Source of the DNA: Sandarakinorhabdus cyanobacteriorum
GTDB taxonomy: Bacteria > Pseudomonadota > Alphaproteobacteria > Sphingomonadales > Sphingomonadaceae
Direction: 5' to 3'
DNA length: 36,211 nucleotides
Assembly (NCBI RefSeq): GCF_002251755.1
Contig: NZ_NOXT01000091.1
Location: 1,455 to 37,665 of the forward strand
Shown: piece after piece, positions 8,988 through 18,293 of the stretch
Position numbering within the stretch: position 1 is the stretch's first letter
How the letters are laid out: each line of letters begins with the position of its first letter
Notes under the pieces: generated by a model
The model's database searches: none
The model's input: only the letters and a program-made list of their open reading frames with translations
Told to the model about the DNA's origin: nothing
Made by a program: the position numbers and the translations under genes

Positions 8988-11900
8988 TTGAATCATCTTT
9001 TCATCGGTTTGGGTGGCACAGGCGGCAAGGTTCTGGCGGCCCTGCGGCGACAGATATATCAGCAATATCGCAGTGCCGAACCGGCCGCCTTGGCCGTGGA
9101 CTATCTTTACATTGACACGTCGGCGACGGACACGCGCATAGCGGACATCACCTCGCAGATTGCAGCTGGTGACCGAATGTGGCGAACGCTGGGCCATTCG
9201 GTGCAATTGTCACCGGGCCAGATTGTCCATCTGGAGCAGGCCGATTTCAGCGGTATGCTCAGCAACCTTGATGATTATCCGACGATCCGGAAGTGGATCG
9301 GTGAGAAATCGGTTTGGGAAGATATCTGGAACAGCGCACCCAATGGCATTGAGGCCGGGGGCCAATTGCGGCGCTTCGGGCGGCTGCTCTTCGCCCAGAA
9401 TGTCCGAAAGGTCAGCGATGCGCTGAAAAACCGTCTGGTTGCCCGCCAAACCCAGGATGGTGTGGCGACCACTGATTGGACCATCCACATCTTTGCCGGC
9501 CTGGCCGGCGGTACTGGCAGCGGCACGTTCATCGATCTGGTTGGCCAGCTTCGCAAGCTTGCCGCCGGGCGAACGGCCAAGATCATCCTGTATGTGGTGC
9601 TGCCGGAAACGCAGGACACAAGCTGGGCCAAGGAAAATTATTACGCCAACGGTTATGCCGCGCTGGCGGAGTTGAACGCGGCGGTCGTCAAGCAGCAACG
9701 GCTGTCAGATGTTGCTGAAGAGCGCGGCACCTATGACAATAATCTTCCGGTGGACAATTGCTTCATCATCACCAACCGGAACGAAAATGGTCTGATCGTC
9801 AACACGGAGAAGCTTCTGCCGCAGATCGTGGCCGAAAGTGTCTATCAGATCGTGATCGCTTCCGGAGACGCGCGTGCGCAGGGTGCGCAGGCCGGCGATG
9901 CCGCTGGTGCCGACCAGCGCGCCTGGCGCGACATGGTCACCGGCGAGAATTATTTTGGCCAATATGAAAAGGATGCCGAAGGCGCTCCCGACGCGCGCGC
10001 GAACCGGTTCATGGCCTTTGGCATCAAGCGGATAGCCATTCCTCACCAGGAGGTGCGCGAATATTCCACCATGGTGTTCCTGCGCCAGTATCTCTTGCGC
10101 GCGCTGCACGACAACTGGGTTGATGGCATCGGTTTCGAGGCCGCGTCTCGGCCATTCGACGCGGCGCATGAAGTGCGCAACGAGACGCGGCGGGAAGCCT
10201 GGGGATTGACCAATGAGCATCTGCGGCTTGAACGCAAGCTTCTGGACAATGATGCCGGTTGGCGCAGCCTTCGCGATGAGTTTACAGCCGCGCTGACTGG
10301 CCGGACCGAGGCGCTGATTTCCGAGGGCGGCAAGAATGATGGCTGGGCAGCCGCCCTGCAGAGCTTTGCGCGTGACTTTTATGAGCGCGAAAACGGATTC
10401 CGCCGCAGCGGCGTGCCGGAATTCTACCAGGTCGCTGAACGCTCCATTCCGGATCGCGCACGCTTCATCGTTCGCAATCGCATTGCGGCGACCTTGTTCG
10501 ATGAATGGAAGAGCTGCCGCCGGCCAATCCGCGATGTCGAGCGTTTGATCGACGAACTGATTGTCGACGTGAATGAACGGATCGGCGCCAGCGAGAAGAA
10601 AATCGCTGATCTGATCCGCCAGCAAGAGCAGAAGGACGCCGACGCCAAAAAGCTGTTTGGCGATTATGTCAACAGCAACGCGTGGAATCCGCTGACCGAC
10701 CGCAAGAAAATGTTGCGACAGCTCAGCCTGGCCTATGTCGATGCCTATTCGCTTCGGGCTGGGCAGGTGGCTCAGGCCTTCATGAAGAAGACGCTCATGC
10801 AGGTCCTGACGGAATTGCAGGCGCTTAATGCTGCGGTGGAAGCAACGGCCGCCAGGCTTGAGGCAGCCAGCATCACCGCGGAAAACCGTCGCACCCAGCG
10901 GGTACAGGTCGGCCAGAGCAACATCGGGTCACACCAGTATAAATTCTATGATCCTGACCATGTTCGTCAGGTCATTGCCCGGCTCCAGTCCGACAATGGT
11001 CTGCAAACCCAGCAGACCCTGGCGGTCGCCAGCGCGCTTGCCAACGCAATGGGAACGCAGGCCAGCTTCGTCCGGTTTGCCGAAACCATGTCGGAAGGGC
11101 GCATTCTGGAAGTGCTGGAGGGCGTGGCCGAGGAAAAGGCCGAAGAGGCTCTGGCGGCCATGGAGTCCGAACGGGATCGGATTCTGCAATCCTCGATCAT
11201 CCAGAAACTCTATGAGGAATATGCCGGCCAGAACGAGGCGCTGCGCCGTTTCGTGTCGGAACGTGTGCGGGAAGCGGGGTCCTTTGCGGCCTTTTCCCGC
11301 AATGAAAGCCTGGCCCGTGGCGGCGCCGCCATTGCGCGCTGTCTGGTGGCTTTTGTGCCGTCGGACGCCGGGCTGCCTGATCACATCAAGGATTTCCGCT
11401 TGGAATTGCTGGCAGCGATCCGCCAGGCCAGTGACAATGTTGCCATCAGCGAGACCCATGATCGGGGTCACGAAATTGTCTTCCTCAGCCTCGTCAACCA
11501 GTTCCCGCTCCGCTTCCTGTCGGCGTTGGAGTTCCTGAAGGAGAAGCACGACCGACTGGTCTCAGGGCCAGGCGCGGTGCGCAAACGGCTGGAATTGTAC
11601 CTTGAAGGTGATGGCACCACCCTGCCATCGCTTTATGCGCCCAGCGCGGATCAATTGCGGCAGGATGCGGCCCCTTATTGGTTGATTGCCGAATGCGCCG
11701 GCCTGCTGGCGCAAACCGAAAACAATACCACCGGGGCCAAGGAAGTCAGGCTCAAGACGACCGATGCGGACGGGCGCATCCGTGTCCATCTGGTTGGCGA
11801 CAGGCTTGAGAACGGCACGAAGGGGTTGACCCCGGCCAATGCGCTGATGCTGAAATCGGTCGTGTCCGAACATCTGGCCACGCTGGTCCATATCGACCAG

Positions 11901-12035
11901 CGCAACGCTCTGAAAAAGCAGATCATTGATCGCCAGAACGCGGTGCTCGAACAGGCCGGCTTTGATCCCAACCATCCCAGTGTCGTGGCGATGGAAAGCG
12001 TGGCCCGCAAGGCGCTCGAGCTGCTGGGTGTTTGA
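8988..12035 (+). CDS. Tubulin/FtsZ-like GTPase (Tubulin_2-like family)
   Basis: A 1015-residue protein. The N-terminus forms the first nucleotide-binding loop, FIGLGGTGGKVL at 5-16. The tubulin-superfamily signature GLAGGTGSGTF lies at 171-181, followed by a helix and then VVLPETQDTSW. The length far exceeds FtsZ. The remainder is mostly helical with long charged stretches and no membrane segment, so a large cytosolic protein is expected. The start is TTG at 8988, supported by AAGGGGG five bases upstream and by the glycine loop that must lie near the N-terminus. It heads a seven-gene operon with a vWA protein, an ABC transporter and exported proteins. FtsZ-like families linked to vWA proteins have been proposed to act in membrane remodelling; whether this one polymerises is unknown. 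Family assignment is good, role inferred. Confidence 0.82.
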   Translation: MNHLFIGLGGTGGKVLAALRRQIYQQYRSAEPAALAVDYLYIDTSATDTRIADITSQIAAGDRMWRTLGHSVQLSPGQIVHLEQADFSGMLSNLDDYPTIRKWIGEKSVWEDIWNSAPNGIEAGGQLRRFGRLLFAQNVRKVSDALKNRLVARQTQDGVATTDWTIHIFAGLAGGTGSGTFIDLVGQLRKLAAGRTAKIILYVVLPETQDTSWAKENYYANGYAALAELNAAVVKQQRLSDVAEERGTYDNNLPVDNCFIITNRNENGLIVNTEKLLPQIVAESVYQIVIASGDARAQGAQAGDAAGADQRAWRDMVTGENYFGQYEKDAEGAPDARANRFMAFGIKRIAIPHQEVREYSTMVFLRQYLLRALHDNWVDGIGFEAASRPFDAAHEVRNETRREAWGLTNEHLRLERKLLDNDAGWRSLRDEFTAALTGRTEALISEGGKNDGWAAALQSFARDFYERENGFRRSGVPEFYQVAERSIPDRARFIVRNRIAATLFDEWKSCRRPIRDVERLIDELIVDVNERIGASEKKIADLIRQQEQKDADAKKLFGDYVNSNAWNPLTDRKKMLRQLSLAYVDAYSLRAGQVAQAFMKKTLMQVLTELQALNAAVEATAARLEAASITAENRRTQRVQVGQSNIGSHQYKFYDPDHVRQVIARLQSDNGLQTQQTLAVASALANAMGTQASFVRFAETMSEGRILEVLEGVAEEKAEEALAAMESERDRILQSSIIQKLYEEYAGQNEALRRFVSERVREAGSFAAFSRNESLARGGAAIARCLVAFVPSDAGLPDHIKDFRLELLAAIRQASDNVAISETHDRGHEIVFLSLVNQFPLRFLSALEFLKEKHDRLVSGPGAVRKRLELYLEGDGTTLPSLYAPSADQLRQDAAPYWLIAECAGLLAQTENNTTGAKEVRLKTTDADGRIRVHLVGDRLENGTKGLTPANALMLKSVVSEHLATLVHIDQRNALKKQIIDRQNAVLEQAGFDPNHPSVVAMESVARKALELLGV

Positions 12036-12062
12036 AACTGATCGGCGGGATTGGGGGATGCA

Positions 12063-14558
12063 ATGATCAAGGCAAAATGCAGCCAGTTCGGCAACTGCCC
12101 GCTGGCCGATGGCAAGATCCACACGGTTGAATCCATCGCGGATCACCCGTGCGAGCTGCGCCGGGACGGCGGGCAGTGCGGTCTGGAAGAGGTGAAGAAA
12201 ACCCCGGTTGCCGTGCCAGGCTGGCTGCGCCCGGCCGCCATCGTCGGTGCCGGCCTGCTTGCTTTGGGCAGCGCGGGTGGCGCCGCATGGTATTTCTTCA
12301 TGCGTGCACCCACGTGCGAAGTGTCGAAGGTGCAATCGCTGCTTGCCTTGGCGCCAGCCGTGGCGGAACTGGAATCGGCCGGTCTCGATTGCTTGGCCGC
12401 CGCCAAACACACCGGCGATATTGTGCAGATGGCGCTTGCTGCCCAAACGCTGCGAGCGGCGGATGCCAAGGGGTCGGCCAAGGCTTCGGCCGCGCTTGGC
12501 CGATTGTTCGACCCGCTCAAACGGCCTGAACTCGAAGCGGAATCCAAGTCACCGCAAGCCCTGCCCGCCACGGATCCCCGCACCGCGGTGCGCTTTTATG
12601 ATCGTGCGGCCAAGCTTGGTGATGCGGATGCCCGGGTGGCGGCAGCGGCCTTGCGGCAGAAATTTGACTTGCCGGACACGGCCGGCGTGCAGGCCGGCAA
12701 GGATGGCGGCCCCCTCGCGGTGCCGGGCCATCCCGACATCTTCCAGCGCGTCATTGCCAAGCCTGGTGCAGTGTTGGCGTCGGCACCCGGCAGTATGCAG
12801 GGGCAGGCGCTGAAACCGTTTGATCTCTTTTACGTTTTTGGAACCAGGGGGGATTGGCTGAATGTCGGTCGCCGGCTGGATCGCGGCGCCGAAGGCTGGA
12901 TTCCGGCCGAGAAGGCGCAGGATTGGAATGTCATGCTGGTCATGCGTTACGCGCCGCAAGGCCAGCGCCGTCCGGTTGCATTCTTCAAGGACGAGTTGAC
13001 GATCAAATCGCTGATTTCCCAGCCTGGCGCCGCCGATTCCCTTGACGCCATCATCGCGTCGGCTGATTCCGGCGAGCCCGATCCCCGCCTGGTTGCCGTC
13101 GAGGATCGCAGCGTCGACTGGCAAGCCCAACCTTATGTCATGCCAATTCTCCAGGCCAGCATGGCGGTGGCTGATGATGGCCGCAACGTCACGCTGGCTC
13201 GCATCGGCTCGCTCGCCGGCGGCGCTGCGGTGGCAGCGCCGACGCGCGCTCCGGCTTCCTGCGCCGGCAACCCTGCGGCTGCGGCCATTCACCAGGTGGT
13301 CTTCGTCATCGACACCACTTCGTCCATGGGGCCCTACATCGAAGGGGTGAAGCGCATATCCAGTGCCTGGCAGCGGGAAGTCATGGCGCGCGGCCTGTCG
13401 GATCGCTTCCGCTTTGGGGTGGTTGGCTATCGAAACAACATGCAGGATCCGGCGCAGGCTGGCCTCGAATATGTTACCCGCACCTATCTGCCCCTGTCGG
13501 CGGGTGCCAATGCCGAAGCCTTTGCCGCAGCCATGCGGCAGGTCGCGCCGGCGACCGTCTCCACCCACAGCTTCGACGAAGATGCGGTGGCTGGTCTGAA
13601 TGAGGCCCTCGCCCTTGATTGGAGCGGAGGGTGCGGTGTGCGGCTGATGTTCCTTGTCACTGATGCCGGCGCACTGAAATCCGATGATCCAAAGGCGCGC
13701 CATCAGGGTATCGGCCTCTCGACGATTGCCGCCCGGGCACGTGAAGCCTCGATCAAACCGATCGTGGTGCATATCGGCACACCGGAAGCCAAGGCAGCGC
13801 GCAACCTTGAACCGGCAGAAGCAACCTATCGAGAGGCCTTCGCCAACGCCGCCGGTGAAGGTTATTTCAATTTGAACAATGGGTCCGCGCAGGCCTTTGA
13901 TGCCTATCTCGCCGGCATTGGCCCGCTGATCGGCAAGGTTGCCGACGAAAAGGCCGGAAAGCTGAGCAGCCGGCCGCAGACAACGCCCGGCCAGGTGCCC
14001 GACATCACCACGCAGGTCCTAACCGAATTGTTCAGTGTCCAGCAGCGTTTTGTCGGGGCCGCCGCCGGTGCGCAGGCCGCAACGTTCACGGAATCCTGGA
14101 CCAGTGATCGCGATCTTGCCGACCTCAACCGCGAAGCACTTGAAGTCAGTGTGTTTCTCACCCGTCGGCAGTTGAGCCAACTGGCGGAGCAGACCGAGCG
14201 GCTTGTGAATACAGCCCGCCAGGCCAAGCTGGAAAGTGATCGCTTCTTCGGCATGTTGCGGGTGGTCGCTGCCGCCACCTCCCAGGATCCGGCCCGCTTC
14301 TCCGGTGACGTTGCACGCCTGGATGCCATGATGCCATCTTTCCTCAAGTTGTTGCCCTATCGCAGCGATGTGCTCAGCCTCACCGCCGAGGATTGGCGCG
14401 CCATGGGCGCTGCAAAGCAGGATGCCTTCCTGCGGCGCCTTTCGGAAAAGCTCGCCTTCTACAGGGCAATCGAGCAGGACCAGAGCAAATGGCGTGCACT
14501 GGGAGACAGCAACCGCGATAATGCCGTTGCCCTCGTACCCTTGCGGCAGATGCCATGA
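12063..14558 (+). CDS. Membrane-anchored vWA protein with N-terminal Cys cluster and SH3-like segment
   Basis: An 831-residue protein from the ATG at 12063, which has GGGGGA five bases upstream; a TTG at 12051 is also in frame. The first 40 residues hold a Cys pattern (Cys6, Cys12, Cys30, Cys39) that could be a small zinc ribbon. One transmembrane helix spans about 55-80. A Sel1-like helical stretch follows (AVRFYDRAAKLGDADAR), then an SH3b-like region at about 236-285 (WLNVGRRLDRGAEGWIPAEKA). A von Willebrand factor A domain begins near 410, with MIDAS-type DTTSSM at 417-422 and LVTDAG further on. The rest is helical. vWA domains bind partners through a metal ion. With the N-terminus inside, the SH3 and vWA parts face the periplasm. 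It lies 27 bases after the tubulin-like gene and overlaps the ABC ATPase gene by 4 bases. Confidence 0.82.
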   Translation: MIKAKCSQFGNCPLADGKIHTVESIADHPCELRRDGGQCGLEEVKKTPVAVPGWLRPAAIVGAGLLALGSAGGAAWYFFMRAPTCEVSKVQSLLALAPAVAELESAGLDCLAAAKHTGDIVQMALAAQTLRAADAKGSAKASAALGRLFDPLKRPELEAESKSPQALPATDPRTAVRFYDRAAKLGDADARVAAAALRQKFDLPDTAGVQAGKDGGPLAVPGHPDIFQRVIAKPGAVLASAPGSMQGQALKPFDLFYVFGTRGDWLNVGRRLDRGAEGWIPAEKAQDWNVMLVMRYAPQGQRRPVAFFKDELTIKSLISQPGAADSLDAIIASADSGEPDPRLVAVEDRSVDWQAQPYVMPILQASMAVADDGRNVTLARIGSLAGGAAVAAPTRAPASCAGNPAAAAIHQVVFVIDTTSSMGPYIEGVKRISSAWQREVMARGLSDRFRFGVVGYRNNMQDPAQAGLEYVTRTYLPLSAGANAEAFAAAMRQVAPATVSTHSFDEDAVAGLNEALALDWSGGCGVRLMFLVTDAGALKSDDPKARHQGIGLSTIAARAREASIKPIVVHIGTPEAKAARNLEPAEATYREAFANAAGEGYFNLNNGSAQAFDAYLAGIGPLIGKVADEKAGKLSSRPQTTPGQVPDITTQVLTELFSVQQRFVGAAAGAQAATFTESWTSDRDLADLNREALEVSVFLTRRQLSQLAEQTERLVNTARQAKLESDRFFGMLRVVAAATSQDPARFSGDVARLDAMMPSFLKLLPYRSDVLSLTAEDWRAMGAAKQDAFLRRLSEKLAFYRAIEQDQSKWRALGDSNRDNAVALVPLRQMP

Positions 14559-15289
14559 CCGCTGCCCTGCTGGACATCAGGGCTGCACATGTTGTTGTCG
14601 GCGCTGCGCCGGAACGATTTGAACTGGAGGTTGAACAATTCCGGCTTGAGCGCGGCCAGCGCGTTGCGATTGTTGGCCCGAGTGGCTCGGGCAAGAGCCT
14701 GTTTCTGGAACTGGTCGGCCTGATCAGAGCTCCAGCCGCAGCGCAGCTGTTCACGATGGCCACCCCGGACGGACCATTTGATGTCGCGGCGGCCTGGAAC
14801 CAAAGCGATCTTGTCGGCCTGGCAAGGCGGCGCATGCTTGGCATCGGCTTTCTGCTGCAGAGCGGAGGGCTGCTCAAGTCGCTGAGCGTGGACGAGAATG
14901 TTCAACTCCCAGCCCAATTGGCGGGTCGGCCGCTCTCAACCGGCAATCATCTTGTGGAAGCCCTCGGGCTGATCGGTCAGCGCCGCCTCAAGCCTGCGGC
15001 CTTGTCGGGTGGGCAGCGTCAGCGAGCGGCTCTGGCGCGCGCCATGGCCGCGCAACCGGAACTGCTGATTGCCGATGAACCCACAGCCGCCCTTGATCCC
15101 GGCAATGCCGACAAGGTGATGGAATTGATCGTCAGCGCTGTGGAAACAGGGCATCTTCAAGCAGCGATCGTCGCGACGCACGATCTGGATCGCGTCCGCC
15201 GGTTCGGTCTGCAGATGGTTCATATCGAAGCGCGCAGCACGGCTGGCGGCGGCGCCGGCACCTTGGCCAACTTTGGTGCCGCAGCATGA
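14555..15289 (+). CDS. ABC transporter ATP-binding protein (LolD/FtsE/MacB-like)
   Basis: A 244-residue nucleotide-binding subunit with all canonical motifs: Walker A GPSGSGKS at 41-48, Q-loop Gln102, signature LSGGQRQRA at 150-158, Walker B LLIADEP at 170-176, and switch His209 in ATHD. The start ATG overlaps the vWA stop (ATGA), and its own stop overlaps the permease start in the same way, so the three genes are translationally coupled. Its partner permease is of the FtsX/MacB type. Such ABC pairs often transmit force to periplasmic proteins or extract lipoproteins rather than move small solutes. The ATPase call is firm; the substrate or mechanical role is unknown. Confidence 0.9.
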   Translation: MTAALLDIRAAHVVVGAAPERFELEVEQFRLERGQRVAIVGPSGSGKSLFLELVGLIRAPAAAQLFTMATPDGPFDVAAAWNQSDLVGLARRRMLGIGFLLQSGGLLKSLSVDENVQLPAQLAGRPLSTGNHLVEALGLIGQRRLKPAALSGGQRQRAALARAMAAQPELLIADEPTAALDPGNADKVMELIVSAVETGHLQAAIVATHDLDRVRRFGLQMVHIEARSTAGGGAGTLANFGAAA

Positions 15290-16491
15290 GTCGCTTGGCC
15301 GTGATCTTGCGGCTTGCCGTGCGCGATCTGGTCGATGAATGGCCAAATGCAGCCTGTCTGGTGGTCGTTGTGGCGGCAGCGGCAGCGCCCTTGTTGTTGT
15401 TGCTGGCCATTCGTGATGGGGTGGTTGGCCAAATGCGGGCGGAACTCACCCGCTTTCCGGCCAGTCGCGAACTCGTCAGCATCGGCCAGCCACGGGTGAC
15501 CTGGCCAATGATTGTTGGCCTGCAGCGCCGGCCTGAAGTGGACTTTGTGGTGCCACGCACGCGTTTGCTGGCCGCATCGGCTGTCATTGAGGTGCCATTT
15601 GGACGCAGCGCGGTGGATCTGGTTCCCACGGGCCCCGGAGACCCCTTGATCAACAGGCCCAAGGGTGACGGGATCGTCTTGTCAGATCAGGCAGCGCGCA
15701 TCATCCGGGCCCGACCCGGCCAAACCGTGACGCTGATCATAAGCCGCACCCGGCCCAATGGCGAACGCCAGACAGTGCAACTGCCAACCCGGGTCTCTGC
15801 CATCCTCCCGCCTGGCCAATCGAGCCGACAGATCGTCCTGCTTGATGCGCAATATCTCGTTGCCACCGAAATTTACCGCGAGGATGAAACCGTTGCCGAT
15901 TTTGATGCGGCGCTGACGCTGGCCAAGGCCACATTCAAGACGCGCGTCTATTCCGGTCTGCGCATCTATGCCCGATCCGTGGATGATCTGGCTGCCGTGC
16001 GCACCATGCTGTTGGCACTAGGTATCGAAACCGACAGCCGGCTTGAGGAAGCGCGGCTGGTGCAGCGCCTTGATCAATCACTTGGCACAATCATCGCCGT
16101 GCTTGCCACCGTGGCCGCCAGCGGCCTCGCCGTCTCCCTTGCGGCCGCGCAATGGGGCTGGGTGGAACGGCGGCGCAGTGATTTGGGCTATCTTCGGCTC
16201 ATTGGCCTTGATCGGTCCGAGTTGATGCTGCTCCCGCTGTTCATTGGCCTCATCGTCACGATCGTCGGAATGGGAATCGCCACTGGCCTCGGCGTTCTTG
16301 GGCACCTGGCCGTCAACAGCCTGTTTGCCGGCATGCTGGGCGGCCTTGCGACCATCAGCGCATTGTCGCCTGGGCATGTCGCACAGGTCGGTCTTCTTGC
16401 CGGGGTTGCATCCCTCCTGGCCTCGATTCTGGGTTCGCTTGCGGCGCGCCGGATCGGTCCAGCCGTCGCTCTCAGGGAACAGACAAGATGA
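15286..16491 (+). CDS. FtsX/MacB-type ABC transporter permease
   Basis: A 401-residue membrane protein with the four-helix layout of the family: one helix at about 21-42 (NAACLVVVVAAAAAP), a large soluble periplasmic domain of roughly 215 residues, then three helices from about residue 266 to near the C-terminus. The cytosolic WVERRRSDLGYLRLIG stretch between helices two and three matches the coupling-helix region of FtsX-like permeases. It overlaps the ATPase gene and the next lipoprotein gene by 4 bases each (ATGA). Its likely role is to pass ATP-driven motion to the periplasmic or lipoprotein products that follow. A LolCE-like lipoprotein release function is an alternative, since two lipoproteins are encoded downstream. 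Confidence 0.85.
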   Translation: MSRLAVILRLAVRDLVDEWPNAACLVVVVAAAAAPLLLLLAIRDGVVGQMRAELTRFPASRELVSIGQPRVTWPMIVGLQRRPEVDFVVPRTRLLAASAVIEVPFGRSAVDLVPTGPGDPLINRPKGDGIVLSDQAARIIRARPGQTVTLIISRTRPNGERQTVQLPTRVSAILPPGQSSRQIVLLDAQYLVATEIYREDETVADFDAALTLAKATFKTRVYSGLRIYARSVDDLAAVRTMLLALGIETDSRLEEARLVQRLDQSLGTIIAVLATVAASGLAVSLAAAQWGWVERRRSDLGYLRLIGLDRSELMLLPLFIGLIVTIVGMGIATGLGVLGHLAVNSLFAGMLGGLATISALSPGHVAQVGLLAGVASLLASILGSLAARRIGPAVALREQTR

Positions 16492-18254
16492 AACCCCATG
16501 GCCTGATCGCTCTGGCAGCATTGTTCCTGTTGGGAAGCTGTGACCGTGCGCGTGAACTGGTGGGCGGTGGTGATGGAAAATGGTGCCGGATCGATGATCC
16601 CGGGTTCGTCGAGCAGCGGCGCCGCCAATTGAAGCTGCCGCGTGACAAGGCTGACACCATCGATTGCAGCGAGCGTGCCCCCGTCGCCTCCCTGCCCGAC
16701 GAACTGGTGCTGCCCATGCCATGCGGACGCAAGATGGTGTTCCGCGCCGTCCGGGTGGCTGTTGGTGACGCGCTGGATTCCGAAACCGCTCATTTTGGTG
16801 ACCCGGATGCCGAGGATGCGTTTCGCAAGGCGATCAGCGGCCCCTGGTGGGGTGAAGTTGCCGGCGGCTTCACGGCCAGGCCAGACGGCTCTGGCAGCAG
16901 CACTCTCTACATTGGCAAGTATGAAGTCACGCGGCCCCAATTTGCCGCCATGGCCGATGGCGGCAAGAGCTGCACGCAGGCCGATGAAGCCGTTGCTGCG
17001 GTGGATGGCACGGATGTGCTGCCGCAAACCGGTGTCAGCTGGCATGATGCCGTTGCCTTTGCCGACAGCTATACCCGATGGCTTCTGGGCCAAGACGGTG
17101 GCGCTGCCTTGCCGGCCAACCAGGCCCGCCCCGGCTTCCTGCGCCTTCCCACCGAAGCCGAGTGGGAGTTTGCTGCCCGCGGTGGCCGCGAAACCGGTGG
17201 TCCGACACGGGTGTATGAACCGGCACCCGGATATGGCCCGCCGGGTTCTGCCCGTCTGGCCGATGTTGCCTGGTATCGCGAAGTGGGCGTGACTCCACCA
17301 GAAGGCGAAGCCGTGTTCCCGATCGGTCGCAAGGCGCCCAATCGCCTGATGATCTTCGACATGCTCGGCAATGCCGAGGAACTGACGGCTGACCTGTTCC
17401 AGCCGGTGCGGCCGGATGGCATCAAGGCCGGCCGCCGGGGCGGCGTGGTGGTTCGTGGCGGCAGTTCCATGGATGAAGCCGCGCAGATCGGTGTTGGCAG
17501 TCGCCGCGAGATGGAGCTTTATTTGCCCGACGGCCCGGCCCGCGGCCCATCAGTTGGTTTCCGGTTGGTCATTGCGGCCCCCTATTTCGTCAACATGCGC
17601 GACTCCAATGGCAAGGAGCTGCAGGGCAACCCTGCCTTCAGCACCGCTGTCACCCAGGCCTGGAACCGCTTGGTGCGGGCAGAGGGCACGGCCGGCTCCG
17701 GTCAACGCAGCGCGGCCCAGTCGCAATTGGTGGCCCTGTCGGCCCAACTGGGCGGAAACTCTGCCACCGCCGGCATGGTTGCGGCCATCCGCAGCCAGCT
17801 TGACGAAGCGTCCGCGCAAGTGGCGATCAGGGAACAGCGCAGCACCGAGGAACAGCTTCTCGCGGCATTGCTTGCTGCTGGCTATGCCCGCGAACGGGCC
17901 GGAAAACTGAAGACCATGCGGGATACTGTTGCCGCCGCCGAAGCGGGCGAACTGACCGAGGCCAACCGCGAGATGATCCGCAACATGGCCGCGCTCGTGC
18001 CGGCAAACTTGCGCGAGATGCAGTCGTCCTATGACTATTATGTCGCCACCATCGAGGGGCTTGGGAAGCGACCGGCCAGCGAGTTCGAACAGTCCGTGGC
18101 GGTGGTTGCAGACCGTTTGCGCCGGGCCGGACTGGAGCGGTTGCTCGTGCTGCTGCCGGTTGCCCGCCAGCATGTCCTGTCGGCGCGCAGCGCGGCGCCG
18201 GGCAGTGACGCGCGGGCGCGCTGGATCCGAGAGATTGGCGCCGTGCGCGTCTGA
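16488..18254 (+). CDS. Lipoprotein with FGE/SUMF1-like domain lacking the catalytic cysteine
   Basis: A 588-residue protein. The N-terminus is a lipoprotein signal with lipobox LLGSC (Cys18), followed by Asp19, the residue that favours inner-membrane retention in E. coli. Residues ~138-362 form an FGE-sulfatase (SUMF1) fold: YIGKYEVTRPQFAAM, TGVSWHDAVAFA, LRLPTEAEWEFAARGG, FDMLGNAEELT, VVVRGGSSMD and VGFRLVIAA. Active formylglycine-generating enzymes end with a GFRCA-type cysteine motif. Here it is GFRLV, so oxidase activity is unlikely and the fold probably serves as a C-type-lectin-like binding module. The C-terminal ~220 residues are helical with coiled-coil character. The gene overlaps the permease gene by 4 bases, which makes it a likely periplasmic partner of the ABC transporter. 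Confidence 0.83.
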   Translation: MKPHGLIALAALFLLGSCDRARELVGGGDGKWCRIDDPGFVEQRRRQLKLPRDKADTIDCSERAPVASLPDELVLPMPCGRKMVFRAVRVAVGDALDSETAHFGDPDAEDAFRKAISGPWWGEVAGGFTARPDGSGSSTLYIGKYEVTRPQFAAMADGGKSCTQADEAVAAVDGTDVLPQTGVSWHDAVAFADSYTRWLLGQDGGAALPANQARPGFLRLPTEAEWEFAARGGRETGGPTRVYEPAPGYGPPGSARLADVAWYREVGVTPPEGEAVFPIGRKAPNRLMIFDMLGNAEELTADLFQPVRPDGIKAGRRGGVVVRGGSSMDEAAQIGVGSRREMELYLPDGPARGPSVGFRLVIAAPYFVNMRDSNGKELQGNPAFSTAVTQAWNRLVRAEGTAGSGQRSAAQSQLVALSAQLGGNSATAGMVAAIRSQLDEASAQVAIREQRSTEEQLLAALLAAGYARERAGKLKTMRDTVAAAEAGELTEANREMIRNMAALVPANLREMQSSYDYYVATIEGLGKRPASEFEQSVAVVADRLRRAGLERLLVLLPVARQHVLSARSAAPGSDARARWIREIGAVRV

Positions 18255-18293
18255 CAGGGCAGGCGAATCATCTGAACCACCGGGGAATTGGAT

